DNA from: Pisolithus tinctorius
Taxonomy: Eukaryota > Basidiomycota > Agaricomycetes > Boletales > Pisolithaceae
Direction: 5' to 3'
Assembly: GCA_024663395.1 (NCBI GenBank)
Contig: JANFAH010000022.1
Span: 248,001-312,000 of the forward strand
DNA: 64,000 nt
Positions within the stretch are counted from its first letter, which is position 1. The number at the start of each line of letters is the position of its first letter. The notes below the pieces were generated by a model. It saw only the letters and a list, made by a program, of their open reading frames with translations. It was not told the DNA's origin and did no database searches. A program made the position numbers and the translations under genes. Positions 22,691 through 33,506 of this stretch are shown here, one piece after another.

Positions 22691-23891
22691 TGTGTTTATG
22701 GCCAAACTGCCCACAAATCCACAGCTATGTCTGATATGTGTGGTCTCTTACATAGCAAGACTTGAACATATTGATGGACATTCTCTCACATGTAATATGC
22801 CAGGCATGCCCAATCTCCATCTATCCCATCGACTTTGTGAACCAATGCCAAACCTGCAAGTGCAATCACCATGCCTGGATTATACTGCAGCTGTATTCCG
22901 AGCTCCAGGATCAAAAAGTCGAGCTGTGGGTAGTTGCCAATGGTCAGCAAGGTATCCAGCCACACCTTCCAGCCATTCATATCTTTATGTGGGGGTGAAG
23001 TGTGATTCACCATCACAGACATGGAACTGTAGACCAAGTTCCACAATGGCAAGACCACCTCCATATCCTGGTCCTGCCATGTGGCAGCATTCAATCTGAG
23101 TTGTGTGATTGCCTCCCATCTGTGCAGGTACATGTTCAGGTGGATGAGCCACAGCACACCTGATAGGATGGCATGTAGGCCAGCTGTGCACTGCAGCCAT
23201 TTGTGCACCTCCTTCGAACATGATTTTGACTTTAGGACTAGTGATACTTTGGGATGATGCATTGGGTTGCTTGGCTGGGGACTGCATTTCAGCCTGAACC
23301 ATGCATGAATAGTGAATGTCCTACTCCACACCCTTGTTGAAACCATGCAGGTGAGAGGTTGATGGTGCCTTTAAGAATTGCAGCATTGTGAAAGTTTTTC
23401 ACATTGTGCTGCCATCTGCTTGTTCCATTGGACTTCAAGCTACATTGAAGCAGAATGCTGAGCATTCCAAGAGAATTCCAAACTTCTGACTGGTCCCCAT
23501 GTTAGCATTCTAAGCAATCTGAAATTCAGTTGCTCAACCTGATAGGCTTGGCTGATGGCATTTGGGAGATACCATAGCAGGATGCCACCCTCCTTGTCAA
23601 TCAAGACTGTAGGACAGGTAAATTCCATATAGTTTGAATGGGCTGTGTTGGTCTTAACATCCTGCTTTATGTCAGCTGTTACTTTTTGAAGGTTGTAACC
23701 ATTTTTCATTCTGCAGATTTTGGGCACTCACTACACTCTTGATATGCTTGTATGATGATGGCTAAAATGTGGTCCACCTCACAAGCTATTTGCAATGGAA
23801 TGGTTATTGGTGGGAGGGCATGTGGGCCATCCAATATCTCTTCACACAGCCTGGCCATCATGTACTCACAGACAGAGTCAGTTAGAACCAT
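22690..23891 (-). pseudogene. TET/JBP-like 2-oxoglutarate/Fe(II) dioxygenase (broken)
   Basis: The family oxidises 5-methylcytosine in DNA using Fe(II) and 2-oxoglutarate. Reading down from 23891: an N-terminal exon, then TVLIDKEGGILLWYLPNAIS (the LWYLP block typical of fungal members), GTINLSPAWFQQG at about 23350, an intron, HPKVSLVL, LHAILSGVLWLIHLNMY, the iron-binding HxD as HKD in SPPHKDMNGW (22989-22981), LLTIGNYPQ, YNPGMVIALAG, the distal His in ALVHKV (about 22839), and GDWACLAYYM. An in-frame TGA (complement of 22786-22788) follows where the family has Arg (YYMR), before ENVHQYVQV. The Arg that usually lies next to the distal His block is replaced in the ALVH segment. It faces away from the right array and is transcribed towards cargo gene 3. 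The family call rests on several ordered motifs; activity is very unlikely. Confidence 0.75.
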
Positions 23892-24220
23892 TTGCCAATT
23901 ATTGGAGGTGTTGGTGGGTCATTTCACAGCAGCCATTGTATCACAGACAAGAGGCAAATGGCCAGATGGAAATCCTGTGTGTCAAGAGTACCAATGCTGA
24001 ATTTGCCAAATTTTCGAATTATGACATGAGTTGGCACCTGATATCTGATCAAATGCCTGCACATGAAATTGCAGCTATGAAAGGTCAATTTTTATTGCCC
24101 CTTTAATTGTAACTCAAACACAAGAGCAGATATGATTTCCACAGTCAACAATTGATACTACAACAATGGGGCAATGTCATGGGCAGGATACATTTTTTCT
24201 ACTTACCCCCTGCCATTTGA
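23892..24220. other. Region upstream of the TET/JBP gene
   Basis: No gene is recognised. On the minus strand this would hold the promoter and possibly a first exon of the dioxygenase gene. Confidence 0.35.
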
Positions 24221-24252
24221 TGATTGTTGATCTTTAATATGATCAACAATCA
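24221..24252. other. Perfect 12-bp stem-loop
   Basis: TGATTGTTGATC (24221-24232) and GATCAACAATCA (24241-24252) are exact inverted repeats around an 8-nt AT-only spacer. It lies between the TET/JBP gene and the right subterminal array. Confidence 0.85.
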
Positions 24253-24429
24253 TGATGGCAGACCTGTCCATGGTTGTGATGATGGCCCACATTCCCAACG
24301 ATGAGCCTGCTCACCATCAGTTCTGACAGTTCCACCCTTTGTTTGAAATGCCTCTCAATGGAGTGATGTGGCATCTGCAACATACCCAATGAAGCCAGCC
24401 ATCTGGTTCAACAGATGGACTTACCCATG

Positions 24430-26250
24430 GACTGGCCTGTTCATGGAATTTGATCAGATTGGATATGTCCCCAACCTATTTATGATGGCCTTCATATCCC
24501 TTCAATGGGACCATTCTTGAGTTGGGACATCATCTGCTATTTACAAGACAGGCCTTCCCATATGATTTGATGGATGGAACACCCCATGGATGGGCCCATC
24601 CATGTGTTGGGATCCCATTTGATATGTATGTGACAAGCCTGCCCATGAGATCTTTAGGATGGGACATCCCATGGATGGGCCCATGCTTGTGTTACCAGAT
24701 CATCTGATATGTACCTGATGGGCCTGCCCATGAGATTTGTTGGATGGATTACCCCATGATGGGCCCACCAATGGGTTGTGACACCATCCAATATATACCC
24801 TACAGGCCTGCCATTTGTTCCCATGCATGTCATACCCACACTATGGGTCAGTACTCATGTTAACACATCATCCGGTATATACCTGATGGGCCTGCCCATA
24901 TGCTTTGTTGGATGCAACATCCCATCGACAGGTCCTTCCATGTGTTTCGACCTTATTCGTTGTATACATGATGGGCCTCCCAATATGCTCTGATGCATGT
25001 TGCACCTGTTCTACAGGCCTGTCCTCCTCTTACCATCTCATCCACTATTGACCCAATGGGCCTGCCCAAATGATTTGTCAGATGGATCATCCCATGGATG
25101 GGCCTGTCCATGGGTTGAGACCTAATTAGTTATATACATAATGGGATTTCCATATGCTACCATTGATGTCCCACCCCTTCCATGGGCCCATCCCTGTCTT
25201 ACAACATCATCTGCTGTATACCCATCAGGCCTGACCATAAGATATGTCAGATGGAACACCCCATGGACAGGGCTGTCCATGGGTTGATACCCCATCCATT
25301 ATCTACATTACAGGCCTGCCCATATGTTCCCAATGATGTTGCACCCCTTCAACAGGCCCCTCCTCATGTTACCACATCATTTGCAATATGCCCAATGGGC
25401 CTTCCCATATGATTTGTTGAATGGAACACCCAATTCACAGGCCTGTCCATGGGTTGAGACATGATTTGTTATACACATGACATGCCTGCCATATATTCCT
25501 ATGGGTGTTGAACCCATTCTATGGGCCTGTCCTTTAGTTACCAGATCATCCAATATGTACCTGATGGGCCTGCCCATTAGAATAGTTACATGGAACATCC
25601 CATTTACAGCCCCATCCATGGGTTGAGACCCCATCCAATGTACACATGATGGGCCTGCCCATGGGATGCAACCCCATCCAAGATGTACATGATGGTTCTG
25701 TGCATCAGATCCATTGGATGTAACATCCAATGGATGGCCCCATCATTGGGTTTCAATGGCATCAATATACACCTGACAGGCCTCCCCAATTGATTTGTCA
25801 GATTGCACATCCCATAGACAGGCCCTTCCATGCCTTGTGATCTAATCTGCTATATACATCTCAGGCCTACCCATATGTTTTGATAGATGTTGCACCCCTT
25901 CTACGGGGCTGCCCTTGGATGTGACATCATCTGATATTTTCCTGATGGGCCTGCCCATGAGATTAGATGGGTAGAATATCCCTTGGACAGGCCTGTCCAT
26001 GGGTTGTCATATCACCCACCATCTTAGCATCGGGCCTGCCCATATGTTCTGATGGGTGCATTATCCCATCAATGGGCCTGACTATCAGTTTCAATGGGTG
26101 CAGCATCCTTTGGATGGGCCAGTCCACAGGTTGTGACACACACACCATATACATGATGGGCCCACTAATATGTTGAAAAGGATGGAATGTTGCAATATCC
26201 TTGTCATGGGCCTGCTCATTTGCTGCTGTCACTCTGCACTTCAGGGCTTC
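24430..26250 (-). repeat. Right subterminal array of KDZ element A
   Basis: Many copies of cores such as GATGGGCCTGCCCAT and GACAGGCCTGTCCAT occur about every 55-65 bp, with linkers like GGGTTGAGACCCCATCC. The unit differs from the left array in spacing and linker but shares the GGGCC centre. No gene is credible here. Confidence 0.8.
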
Positions 26251-26251
26251 T

Positions 26252-26357
26252 TCATATGTTATGACTTAATTAATTTGATGGGCCCACATCAGGCTCTACA
26301 TGAGTGATGGTAATTTGGTGTGCAGGCTACCCATATGTTGTGACTAAGCTGACTACA
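26252..26357 (-). repeat. Right terminal inverted repeat of KDZ element A
   Basis: The reverse complement aligns with 3856-3962 over its whole length, including CTTAGTCACAACATATGGG and the TTAATTAA block. The outer edge is at GACTACA (ending 26357). Confidence 0.85.
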
Positions 26358-26800
26358 TGGGGTCAGAGGACATGAGTGAATCAATATGCCAGCCCACAGT
26401 GCTGCCTGATGGATGGCACTGACATCTACATGAAACCCTGTTGGTGTGAGACCCATCTCCACATATTCAAGTTCCTCCTAGGAATACACTGTACCTTGAA
26501 GAACTTGTTGCTTGAGGCCTTCATATGCAGGCAAGTCACCAGCCATTACTGCCTCTACTACTCTGTACCACTTGAGGTCATCAAAAGCCTCTGCAACATC
26601 ATCATCTGTGATCAACTCTGGTCCAGCAAGGTAGTTGTCATCAGCACCAGTGGGCCCACAGTGCTTGCATTCATAGTACTACTGATTAGATTTGTTGTCA
26701 ACCCTCTCGAGTGGATAAAAGTTATCAGCAACCACTTTCACCAGTGGTGACCCTTCTTCAGCACTTCAGAAGCCATACTGTGTGAGAAAGGCAACAGAGA
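26358..26800 (-). pseudogene. Decayed coding relic with a BED-finger-like start (hAT-like element)
   Basis: Reading down from about 26775 the frame gives MASEVLKKG, then (frame change) PLVKVVADNFYPLERVDNKS, a stop, YYECKHCGP with a CxxC pair, LITDDDVAEAFDDLKWYRVV, AVMAGDLPAYEGLKQQVLQ, a TAG, and ELEYVEMGLTPTGFHVDVS. A CxxC following a short aromatic stretch suggests the N-terminal BED finger of a hAT transposase, which agrees with the hAT-like termini, but the rest is not recognised. Truncated by the KDZ insertion. Confidence 0.35.
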
Positions 26801-26942
26801 TTTGAAAATTGACTTGTATTTCTGGTTGTACAACTACTGTACTGTATGCAGCAAATATTGATTCTACCAATATCTGCCAAAGCCCCTCCCACTACTGCCA
26901 GTGGCAAAATGGCAGCATTCTGCCAAGTACACTAGTGTCAAC

Positions 26943-27579
26943 GAGGACAGAGTAAGGGCTGTGGATGTGCAGATTGCCGTGAGGACCGACTAGCACAGCT
27001 GCCACGTGCCAGCAGCGATGGAATTGGACGACCTGCTCCATCATGCCAGCTAGGTGATTTCCACTTGAGGAAGCAAGAACTCATACCTTCATATCCGGGC
27101 TGCCAATTTTACATCCTGGCGGAGGCACTTCCACTCCTATGGAAGCACTAGTCGCAGCAGCTTGAAGCATCTCGAGGGTATCTCAGGTCGACCAAATATT
27201 TCACCTCCAATAGCTTCCCCCACTCTCGAAATGACCTTCTGAGATCAGCAATTGTCCAGTGTAATTACCATTGACGTTATGACAATCCTGCCACAGGCGC
27301 AATCGGACACTCATCTACATACTGAGTACCGTCAACGTAAGATGCATTTATGTCCTTTACCATACGCAACAAGCCGTATACATATGCGATCAGTGCAAGG
27401 CAGGAAACGGCGGACGGTGACCATGCCAGTTACGTTAGCTCAGACGCTTCATGGATATCGATCTCCAGTGAGTTTTCTTGCCAGGAGCTTTCATGGTGGG
27501 TTCATGTATACGAAGGACGTGTACTACTTCGACAAAGTAACAAACCTCCAAACTTGAAGCTTGTGTCAGCTTCCATATC
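26943..27579. other. Sequence right of the hAT-like element
   Basis: Higher CpG content than element A. Only short open frames are seen; none is recognised. The end may contain the decayed 5' part of the dehydrogenase relic that follows. Confidence 0.4.
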
Positions 27580-28857
27580 GCCTTCATGAGCAAGTGAGGT
27601 TACAATCGAGATCCACGCCGTATCCCTCCAGGCAAGTAACTCACTTTCGCGTGTTGACATACTACTGAACCTCTCTTCGCGTAGTGCCGTGATTAGCTTA
27701 CGGATCATCGCAGATATGGATGGTGCGTATGTCATCTTGCACTATCCGCCGTTCCTCATTTGAAGGTGCGGGGAATTCCAGCGTGGCCAACGATTTGGTT
27801 CTGTGCTCCGGCGGCGAAGGTGCACTGGAGCACGTTTGTGGAGATCTGGCGGAGGCAATCAAGGCCAATGCCCTCGGTGGGGACGCTGATGGGGTCCTAA
27901 GGAAATATATCAATGTTCCTACTTTTGCGGCCCCAGGCCATGCGTCGTCGCTGGATCTCTAGCCAGTCTATTATCCGTATTCCCGACCTCTTGTCCTACG
28001 AAGAGGCTTCGACCCTACCGTAAGTCTCACACCGTTTCTAGCCGTGCGATTAGGTTTGAGTAGCGTGTAACAGGTGTGCGACGCTGACGGCGTATAATGC
28101 GCTTATGGGACCGCGGCCCCTGAAAGCATGAAACGCGGAGACTATATTCTTGCTCTTCAGAACAGGCGGTGTGTCGACGTGCGCGCATTCAAAATTCTTG
28201 CGGTTAACACATCGATGACGGTTGGTTGTAACAAAGTTTTGCTGCTCTGATAGCTCTTGCGTCAGGTGCAAATGTAATCGTGACATTTTCCTCGGACGAG
28301 AAGTTGGAGATAGCGAGGAAAATGGGTGCGTAGCATCGAATCAACTGCAAGAAGATGCCTGGGATGAGGAGATTGTGCGTCTGATCTAGATTTTTTCAAC
28401 ATTTGCAGATAATCAAGGGCTCCTGCTTTGCAGACCGGAGGCAGGGGGATCACGGGCGGATCAAATACACTTCAGCAGTCTAGTGGGGTTGTTAAGGACT
28501 CCGGGTGTGTTCACATTATCAGCTTCGTATCCGGGGTACGTTCGCGAGTGTGGGTGGACCAACAGGCACCGACACGTTCAAGGGTAAACAAGAGATTCCG
28601 GTAAATACTGTCATCTGAATTGCTATCACGTTTCACGGTATTCTTGTGGGTTCCGTTATGCAGTAAATTCAGTCTGTTCTATTGCGTTGACATCCACTCA
28701 CCCGACGTGAAGATTCGAGGATATGAATCGCTTGTTCACAGCTCGTAACCCTCATCCTGTCGTTGAAAGTCTTCTCTTTCCAACAGGCGATAGACGCGTA
28801 GACTTAGAATCGCAAAAACATGTCGGAGAGGTTGTTATTCGGGTATCGAAGGATTGA
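27580..28857 (+). pseudogene. Zinc-type medium-chain alcohol dehydrogenase relic
   Basis: Scattered but ordered blocks of the MDR (zinc-binding alcohol dehydrogenase/quinone reductase-like) family are spread over three frames: EVTIEIHAVSLQ (27595-27630), DLVLCSG and LGGDADGVLRKYINVP (27790-27920), IIRIPDLLSYEEASTLP (27969-28019), LTAYNALMGPRPLKAGDYIL (about 28085-28150), ALASGANVIVTFSSDEKLEI (28252-28311), DAWDEEIVRLI (about 28355), GCVHIISFVSG, MNRLFTARNPHPVV (28722) and LESQKHVGEVVIR (28806). The order is that of the enzyme, which reduces or oxidises alcohols/ketones with NAD(P)H. Frame changes (for example around 27960 and 28160) and stops show a pseudogene; some breaks may be introns. Confidence 0.65.
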
Positions 28858-29433
28858 AGATGCGAGGCATGGTCGAAGGTTCCGGAATGACTTGTATATT
28901 TTTATGTACTATTTACCTATACATTTGACATCGAGTCTCCATTCAGAAACCCTGTGTTTATATGAAGGAAATCGAAGATGGTGAGGGCACTGAAGTAATG
29001 CACGAGAACCAATACGTGTGTTCAATTTCCTATCGACGTTCCTATCCATGTCGACGTTTACCACGCGGCTGTGGAAACTCGAGTGGAACTCTGAGCAATG
29101 CGTGCTTCGTCTTTGCAGCACTGTCGGGAAGACCAAGCCTTTTCAGGTCCGCAACAGTGAGCTTAGTGATCTGGCATCTTACAACACATCAACATGTAAT
29201 GTCCATTGGGAAGCCCGTAAGAACATACCCATTGACTTGAAGAGCGTATTAATGCTATCCAAGAAGCAAGATTAGGGAATGCTTGGCGCAAATTACATCT
29301 CACTTACGACTGCGTAGACTGACTCAGATCTTTGGCTATTATTTCAGCATTCGTCGCGTAATCATCAACACGCAGACACAGTGCGAACATGTGTGTTAGC
29401 AGCAGCGTCTCTTTCTGAGACGTGAATTATGAC
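28858..29433. other. Unrecognised stretch with an 85-codon ORF
   Basis: An open frame on + at 29018-29275 (contains TFTTRLWKLEWNSEQC and ARKNIPIDLKS) is not recognised. It may be a relic of another host gene, given the pseudogenes on either side. Confidence 0.3.
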
Positions 29434-30740
29434 CTATTCAACCATAATGTGTCGGCTTCTCCAGTACGTAGGAAGGGCGGGAAGCACTAACTTGGAAGAC
29501 GTCCTTACACTCTCCGTGAATCGAGACAACAGACCGCCTGCAACACCGGACGGCATAGAGGTTAACTTCTCTTGCAGAGAAACTTTTCCAAGATTGCTTC
29601 GGATGGCCAATTGCCGGAACAGCATCATATAAGCGACGTACTGAAGAATCTTGCTGCACAGAAAGTCAGTGGGCAACCTTTAAATACACGGAAGATGTAC
29701 ATGTTAGTTTTGCTAGGAGATGAAGAGTCGCAGATTGAATGCAAATGCTGATTGATCCATTTGGATCTTTGAAAGGAAAGGAGCGGTATCCGTTGGTTTG
29801 TGTTCAACCACCAAGAACGGAGCTTCGGATAGCGTTTTCCATTCTGTCTCAGGGATTATATTGTGGAGGAGTAAACTTCGCTAGGGACAGTAGCTTCCGC
29901 GTTATAAGGAGGAACCAAACGCGTGCTATCAGCCGTGGCCTGAGCCTCCTCTGAGGGCCCCCCTAATTAGGTTGAAGCGATATAGAGAAAACGGCAAGGC
30001 GAACCTTTGGACGGCAGAGCTTGAGTACTCTTTTGTATGCTCTCCTGTAGATGACCTACCACACTTTCCATGGCAGAGACGTCGACCTTATTTTGCTCCT
30101 GTGCCTTGATAGCTAGTTTGGCCTTTTTGGTACCAAACGACTCACCCAGTGCAGCACGAGCTTCCAGCCGCTGGAGCACTGATACAGCTATAGGTTCTTG
30201 GCCTTTAAGAGCCTTAACATCGCGTGTAAGGATGTGGAGTGGTGTCGGACGGATAGTGGTTTTGCCAGTTTTCTTATCGTGCACGCCAACCAAGTACCTG
30301 TTAGAAGGCAGCTGGGGAGTGTCAGAAAGGTCGTATAGAATAGTAGCTTAGAGTAAGGCGCACCGACATCCTGTAGCCTGGTTGGCCCAGTGGAAGTCGA
30401 CGGAGTCGGTTTCCCCGGCGATGAGTGGGCCCATCAATGGACTCGGCGTCGTCCGAGTCTCCGACAGCCTTTTTATTGTTCCTAGTCTGGTAGCAACTGA
30501 ATGTGGTTGATTTTGAAGATTTGACGGAGGGGAAATTAGCTGGGAGACGGTGGTCAGGGGTTGATCAGGCTGGTCATCAACAAGGCCAGGGAACCCACCC
30601 GAGAACAGGGCCCAGTTGCGATTTAGGCTGGGTGGACAGCACAACGGAGGCCTTTGCGCCGTCTCCAGCTTCACTGCGCTTACGCGTTTTTGAGACTGAG
30701 AGCCACAGTTCAGAGGATTTTGGATCCACAGCAAATTATA
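29434..30740 (-). pseudogene. RPA49: RNA polymerase I subunit A49-like relic
   Basis: Reading down from 30740: KTRKRSEAGDGAKASVVL and QPKSQLGPVLG, then in a shifted frame NFPSVKSSKSTTFSCYQ, then LIAGETDSVDFHW, VGVHDKKTGKTTIRPTPLHI (about 30290-30230), RDVKALKGQEPIAVSVLQR, AALGESFGTKKAKLAI, and a further exon LGKVSLQEKLTSMPSGVAGG followed by LLSRFTE (about 29590-29510). These blocks follow the order of fungal A49/PAF53, a nuclear subunit acting in rRNA gene transcription. Frame changes between consecutive blocks indicate decay, though some may be introns. The C-terminal winged-helix end is not found. No nearby intact copy exists in the window. Confidence 0.6.
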
Positions 30741-31600
30741 GGGTCAGCCCCCACATCAATCTACTTACCTAATTATTCCATGCTAAAGGCCGTCATCTAG
30801 GCTCGGTGCAACTCGCCCTACGACGCTGTACAGATTGCTACCATAGTCATTTCGGTTCAGGTTCGGCCGGGGCGCTGCGACTGCGAACGTGTTGCTTGCT
30901 CATCCTTTCCCCTTCTGCCACAATGTCCAAAGCTCGGTCTCGGAGTTAGAGCCCTTCCTCAGCTACTGCTCTCAAGCCGGAGGACTTCATTTTCACCAAA
31001 GAATGGCCCTGCCCACCGAACCGGTGTGCGTCCTTCTGCGCCCGTGAGGAAAGGCCAGTCGAAGAGAAAGGAGATTGGTTTCAGCGACATTAGGAGATGC
31101 ACTTGTGGAGGTGTCGGCGTCCGCCGATGAAGGAAACGGGGCGCGCAGTTGAACCGCTGTCGAAAGGAGGTATATGCCCTTGTGATGACAAGATGGGGTA
31201 AGACGCTTTCACTGATCGAATGGAAGAACACGCCGTCGGTTGAGCGACGACAAGTGGCATCAGTGAGGCTGACATGCTACAGAAGGTTATTCGGAACACC
31301 TGAGACAGAGGAAGGCCCGTTGACGGAGTGGAACATTGTTACTGTATGAAGTTGCTTACTCTCGTTACTCCCATCAGCACCACGTATATGCTGCCGAGGA
31401 ACACTCCAACGAGTACAAGACTGATTTTTCTCGCGGGAGACAGTATTCTATTTCAGGTGTTTGGCGTGCGCCGTCCGAAGGTAGGGGTGAGACGAGGTAC
31501 GCGAGAACATGTGTGATTACATTCCCCTAGGACGATGAGTCGACAGTTGAGGATGGCGGAGATAGGAGGTTATCGCGGACGAGGAAGCATGTGAGCAGAA
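30741..31600. other. Unrecognised, CpG-rich stretch
   Basis: Contains a start-like ATGTCCAAAGCTCGGTCTCG at about 30922 and open stretches with SAPVRKGQSKRKEIGFSDI near 31030, all interrupted. It may be another decayed gene; no family is recognised. Confidence 0.3.
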
Positions 31601-32131
31601 TGGACATTAAGTGTAATAGCATTGGATGTGTGTTGGCGGGTTGTGGGAGGCAACTACTGGGATCTGGCAGTCATCAGGAAATCTACAAAATACTAATTTT
31701 ACTATTGACATACTATTTACAACTCTTTCCAACTATTCTCACTTTTCTTACTCATCACACTATTTATTGAAGTCAAAAAGTCAAAAAAGTTACAAGGGTG
31801 CATGGTGCTATCTGTTAGGGTATGCTAGGTGAGTGTGTATGAGCAGAATAATTAGACAATGAATATATATACACCAAGTAGCACATGCAATCATGCTGTG
31901 CAGGTGCAGGTGTACACGAGTGTGGGTGTGCCCTGTAACTATAGTTAGTGAGATGAAACAAAAAAGTGACAGAGTATAAGTACTTACTAGCCAGTTTGTT
32001 CGAAAGCGAGTGCAAGCAGGCAATCTGTGGGCATGTATGCAGGGGGCTGGTAATAATAGTTAGTAAACAAAATGAAAAAAGTAAACATACAAGTCACAGC
32101 AGCAGAAGGTGCCATTGGTCAGGAGGGATAC
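31601..32131. other. AT-richer non-coding stretch before gypsy 2
   Basis: No gene is seen. The last bases, AGGAGGGATAC, include the target duplication of gypsy 2 (GATAC, 32127-32131). Confidence 0.5.
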
Positions 32132-32583
32132 TGTTACGCTCGACCGAAGTCAAGATGTAGGGAGAGCTTGAATCGCAGACTAAGGTTTCTACTGAGCAAC
32201 GGCTACAGTAACCTCTGTAAACAACAGAGGATTTGAGGCAATGCCGGTAAGAGTGGTCCTTGTGAGGGACACTGAGGGCGAAGTTCTGAGAATGCTGCAT
32301 ATAATTGAGCAGCTCAAGTCTGGGTTTCCAGGACTTGAGCCGGCGACCTAAATACTACAAGAGGAGGACCATGAGGCATCCTCATGTACCAGAGGTAACT
32401 ACGCCATTGGTTGAACAACGACAACACATGTCCTGAGCATGTAACGAGCCAGTAATGCCAATGGTGGAAACAGAGAGCCATCGGATCAGAGAGAAGATGG
32501 CTCTAAAAGGAAACTAAGTCCAACGGATCAAAAGTAAAGTAAACGTACAACAAAAGAGGAAAAGTTAGGGGTGAAACATAACA
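32132..32583 (-). repeat. 3' LTR of gypsy 2
   Basis: 452 bp. The part 32231-32583 aligns without gaps to 45956-46308 with eight differences, seven of them CG against TG or CA. Confidence 0.92.
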
Positions 32584-32599
32584 TTACCCCCTCTCTAAG
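32584..32599 (-). promoter_or_regulatory. Polypurine tract of gypsy 2
   Basis: Read on the minus strand, CTTAGAGAGGGGGTAA abuts the 3' LTR, which fixes the element's orientation. Confidence 0.8.
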
Positions 32600-32620
32600 T
32601 GTTAAAGTCCCCGACTTCAA

Positions 32621-33506
32621 CTACTCTCTGTAAGGTTCTCCGGTCATGTTGCTGATGGCGGAGTCGTCAAAGTCAAAGTCGTTATCGTACAAGTCGTTAT
32701 CCTCGCTCCCGACGAGGGTACAATCGTCTACCAGGGCGGGGGTAGCTATTCTGTCCTGTAAAGGACGATGAGGGCATATAGAAGGACACTGGGCTTGAGT
32801 ATGCCCAGGATGAGTAGCATGGCAAAGGGGACATTCATACAGTCCACAGTTGATGCGGATGTGGCCAAGGCGGCGGCAGACGTAACACACTTGACGATAG
32901 CGTGGATCAGACGGAGTAAGAGGTCTATCAAACTCTGTCATGGCATTCAGCACAGGGGTCGGTGGCAACTGTGCAAGGGTTTCGACGATATTTAACGTGT
33001 AGTCGAGTTCAGCATGGGAGACACCGAAGGCGGTCTCAGGATCCACTTCAGATGGAGAGTCGTGAGACTCGCAGGGTTGAGGGCTAGGGCCTGACAAACA
33101 GCAGGCACGGGGTCTGTTGGCTCTTCGGAGAGAGCAGGATGAGTGGGAGGATGACGACAGCAACGACACCGGAGGGGAGGTCGACACGGAGGAAACCGGA
33201 GGGGAAGTTGCGGTAGAGGGTCTTCGAGACCCAGGAGGGGGTGGTGCAACCAACATTGGGTATTGACGAACGTTATAAATGAGGTCTGCACCTCCAAGAA
33301 CGTCAAAGAGTTTAAGAAGCAGGGGAACCTGCTGGAGGGCGATCTCTCCCAAGATGGTGTGAGCGGGAGACAGGAGAGGGTTCTGGGTATGGACATATCT
33401 GGAGAGTTCCTCAAGCTGAAGGGCTTGGATGGTGGCGTGGTAGACGAGGTCGAGAGGGGAGTTCTCGTCTAGTTCATGATAGACGGTGCCAATAACAGCG
33501 GGGTTG
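32621..33506 (-). pseudogene. C-terminal end of the gypsy 2 polyprotein, with a cysteine-rich tail
   Basis: Continuation of the polyprotein beyond the gypsy 1 insertion; the frame resumes exactly when gypsy 1 and one copy of GGTTG are removed. It is Ser/Pro-rich, then has CYVCRRLGHIRINC followed by CPLCHATHPGHTQAQC, two zinc-knuckle-like units, and an acidic end (stop at 32621-32623). Tails of this type occur in basidiomycete gypsy elements; a nucleic-acid-binding role is likely. No stop lies in this portion. Confidence 0.75.

Larger units (their letters stand above)
3856..26357. mobile_element. KDZ transposon, element A (22.5 kb, with a nested copia)
   Basis: Both ends carry about 107-bp inverted termini beginning near TGTAGTC, followed inward by arrays of short palindromic repeats. 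Between them lie a Zn2Cys6-cluster gene (+), a KDZ transposase (-), two unknown cargo genes (+) and a TET/JBP-like dioxygenase (-). Without the copia insertion it is about 17.4 kb. Basidiomycete KDZ elements are known to carry TET/JBP genes (published by Iyer and colleagues, 2014), which fits this content. A second copy starting with the same terminus at 47,806 supports the left boundary. No clear target duplication was found: GAGGACCA on the left and GAGGACAT on the right are similar but do not sit symmetrically. All genes in it are decayed, and the element is strongly depleted in CpG. Confidence 0.8.
3652..26934. mobile_element. hAT-like DNA transposon, split by KDZ element A
   Basis: The terminal inverted repeats TAGTGTGTATGGCAGAATG (from 3652) and, read from the other end, TAGTGTACTTGGCAGAATG (complement, ending 26934) match at 16 of 19 positions. 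They are flanked by a perfect 8-bp target duplication GTGTCAAC at 3644-3651 and 26935-26942. An 8-bp duplication and termini beginning TAGTG fit the hAT superfamily. Removing the KDZ element leaves only about 0.8 kb, with a BED-finger-like coding relic near the right end, so it is a non-autonomous or deleted copy. Confidence 0.6.

Noticed and set aside
3848..26365. 8-bp target duplication of KDZ element A (GAGGACCA / GAGGACAT)
   Set aside because: The two words differ and do not sit directly against the TIR ends; left as unresolved.
32121..32131. Polypurine tract on the plus strand before 32132, implying gypsy 2 is in plus orientation
   Set aside because: All coding sequence is on the minus strand and a polypurine tract lies at 32584-32599 on that strand; the purine run is part of the palindromic target.
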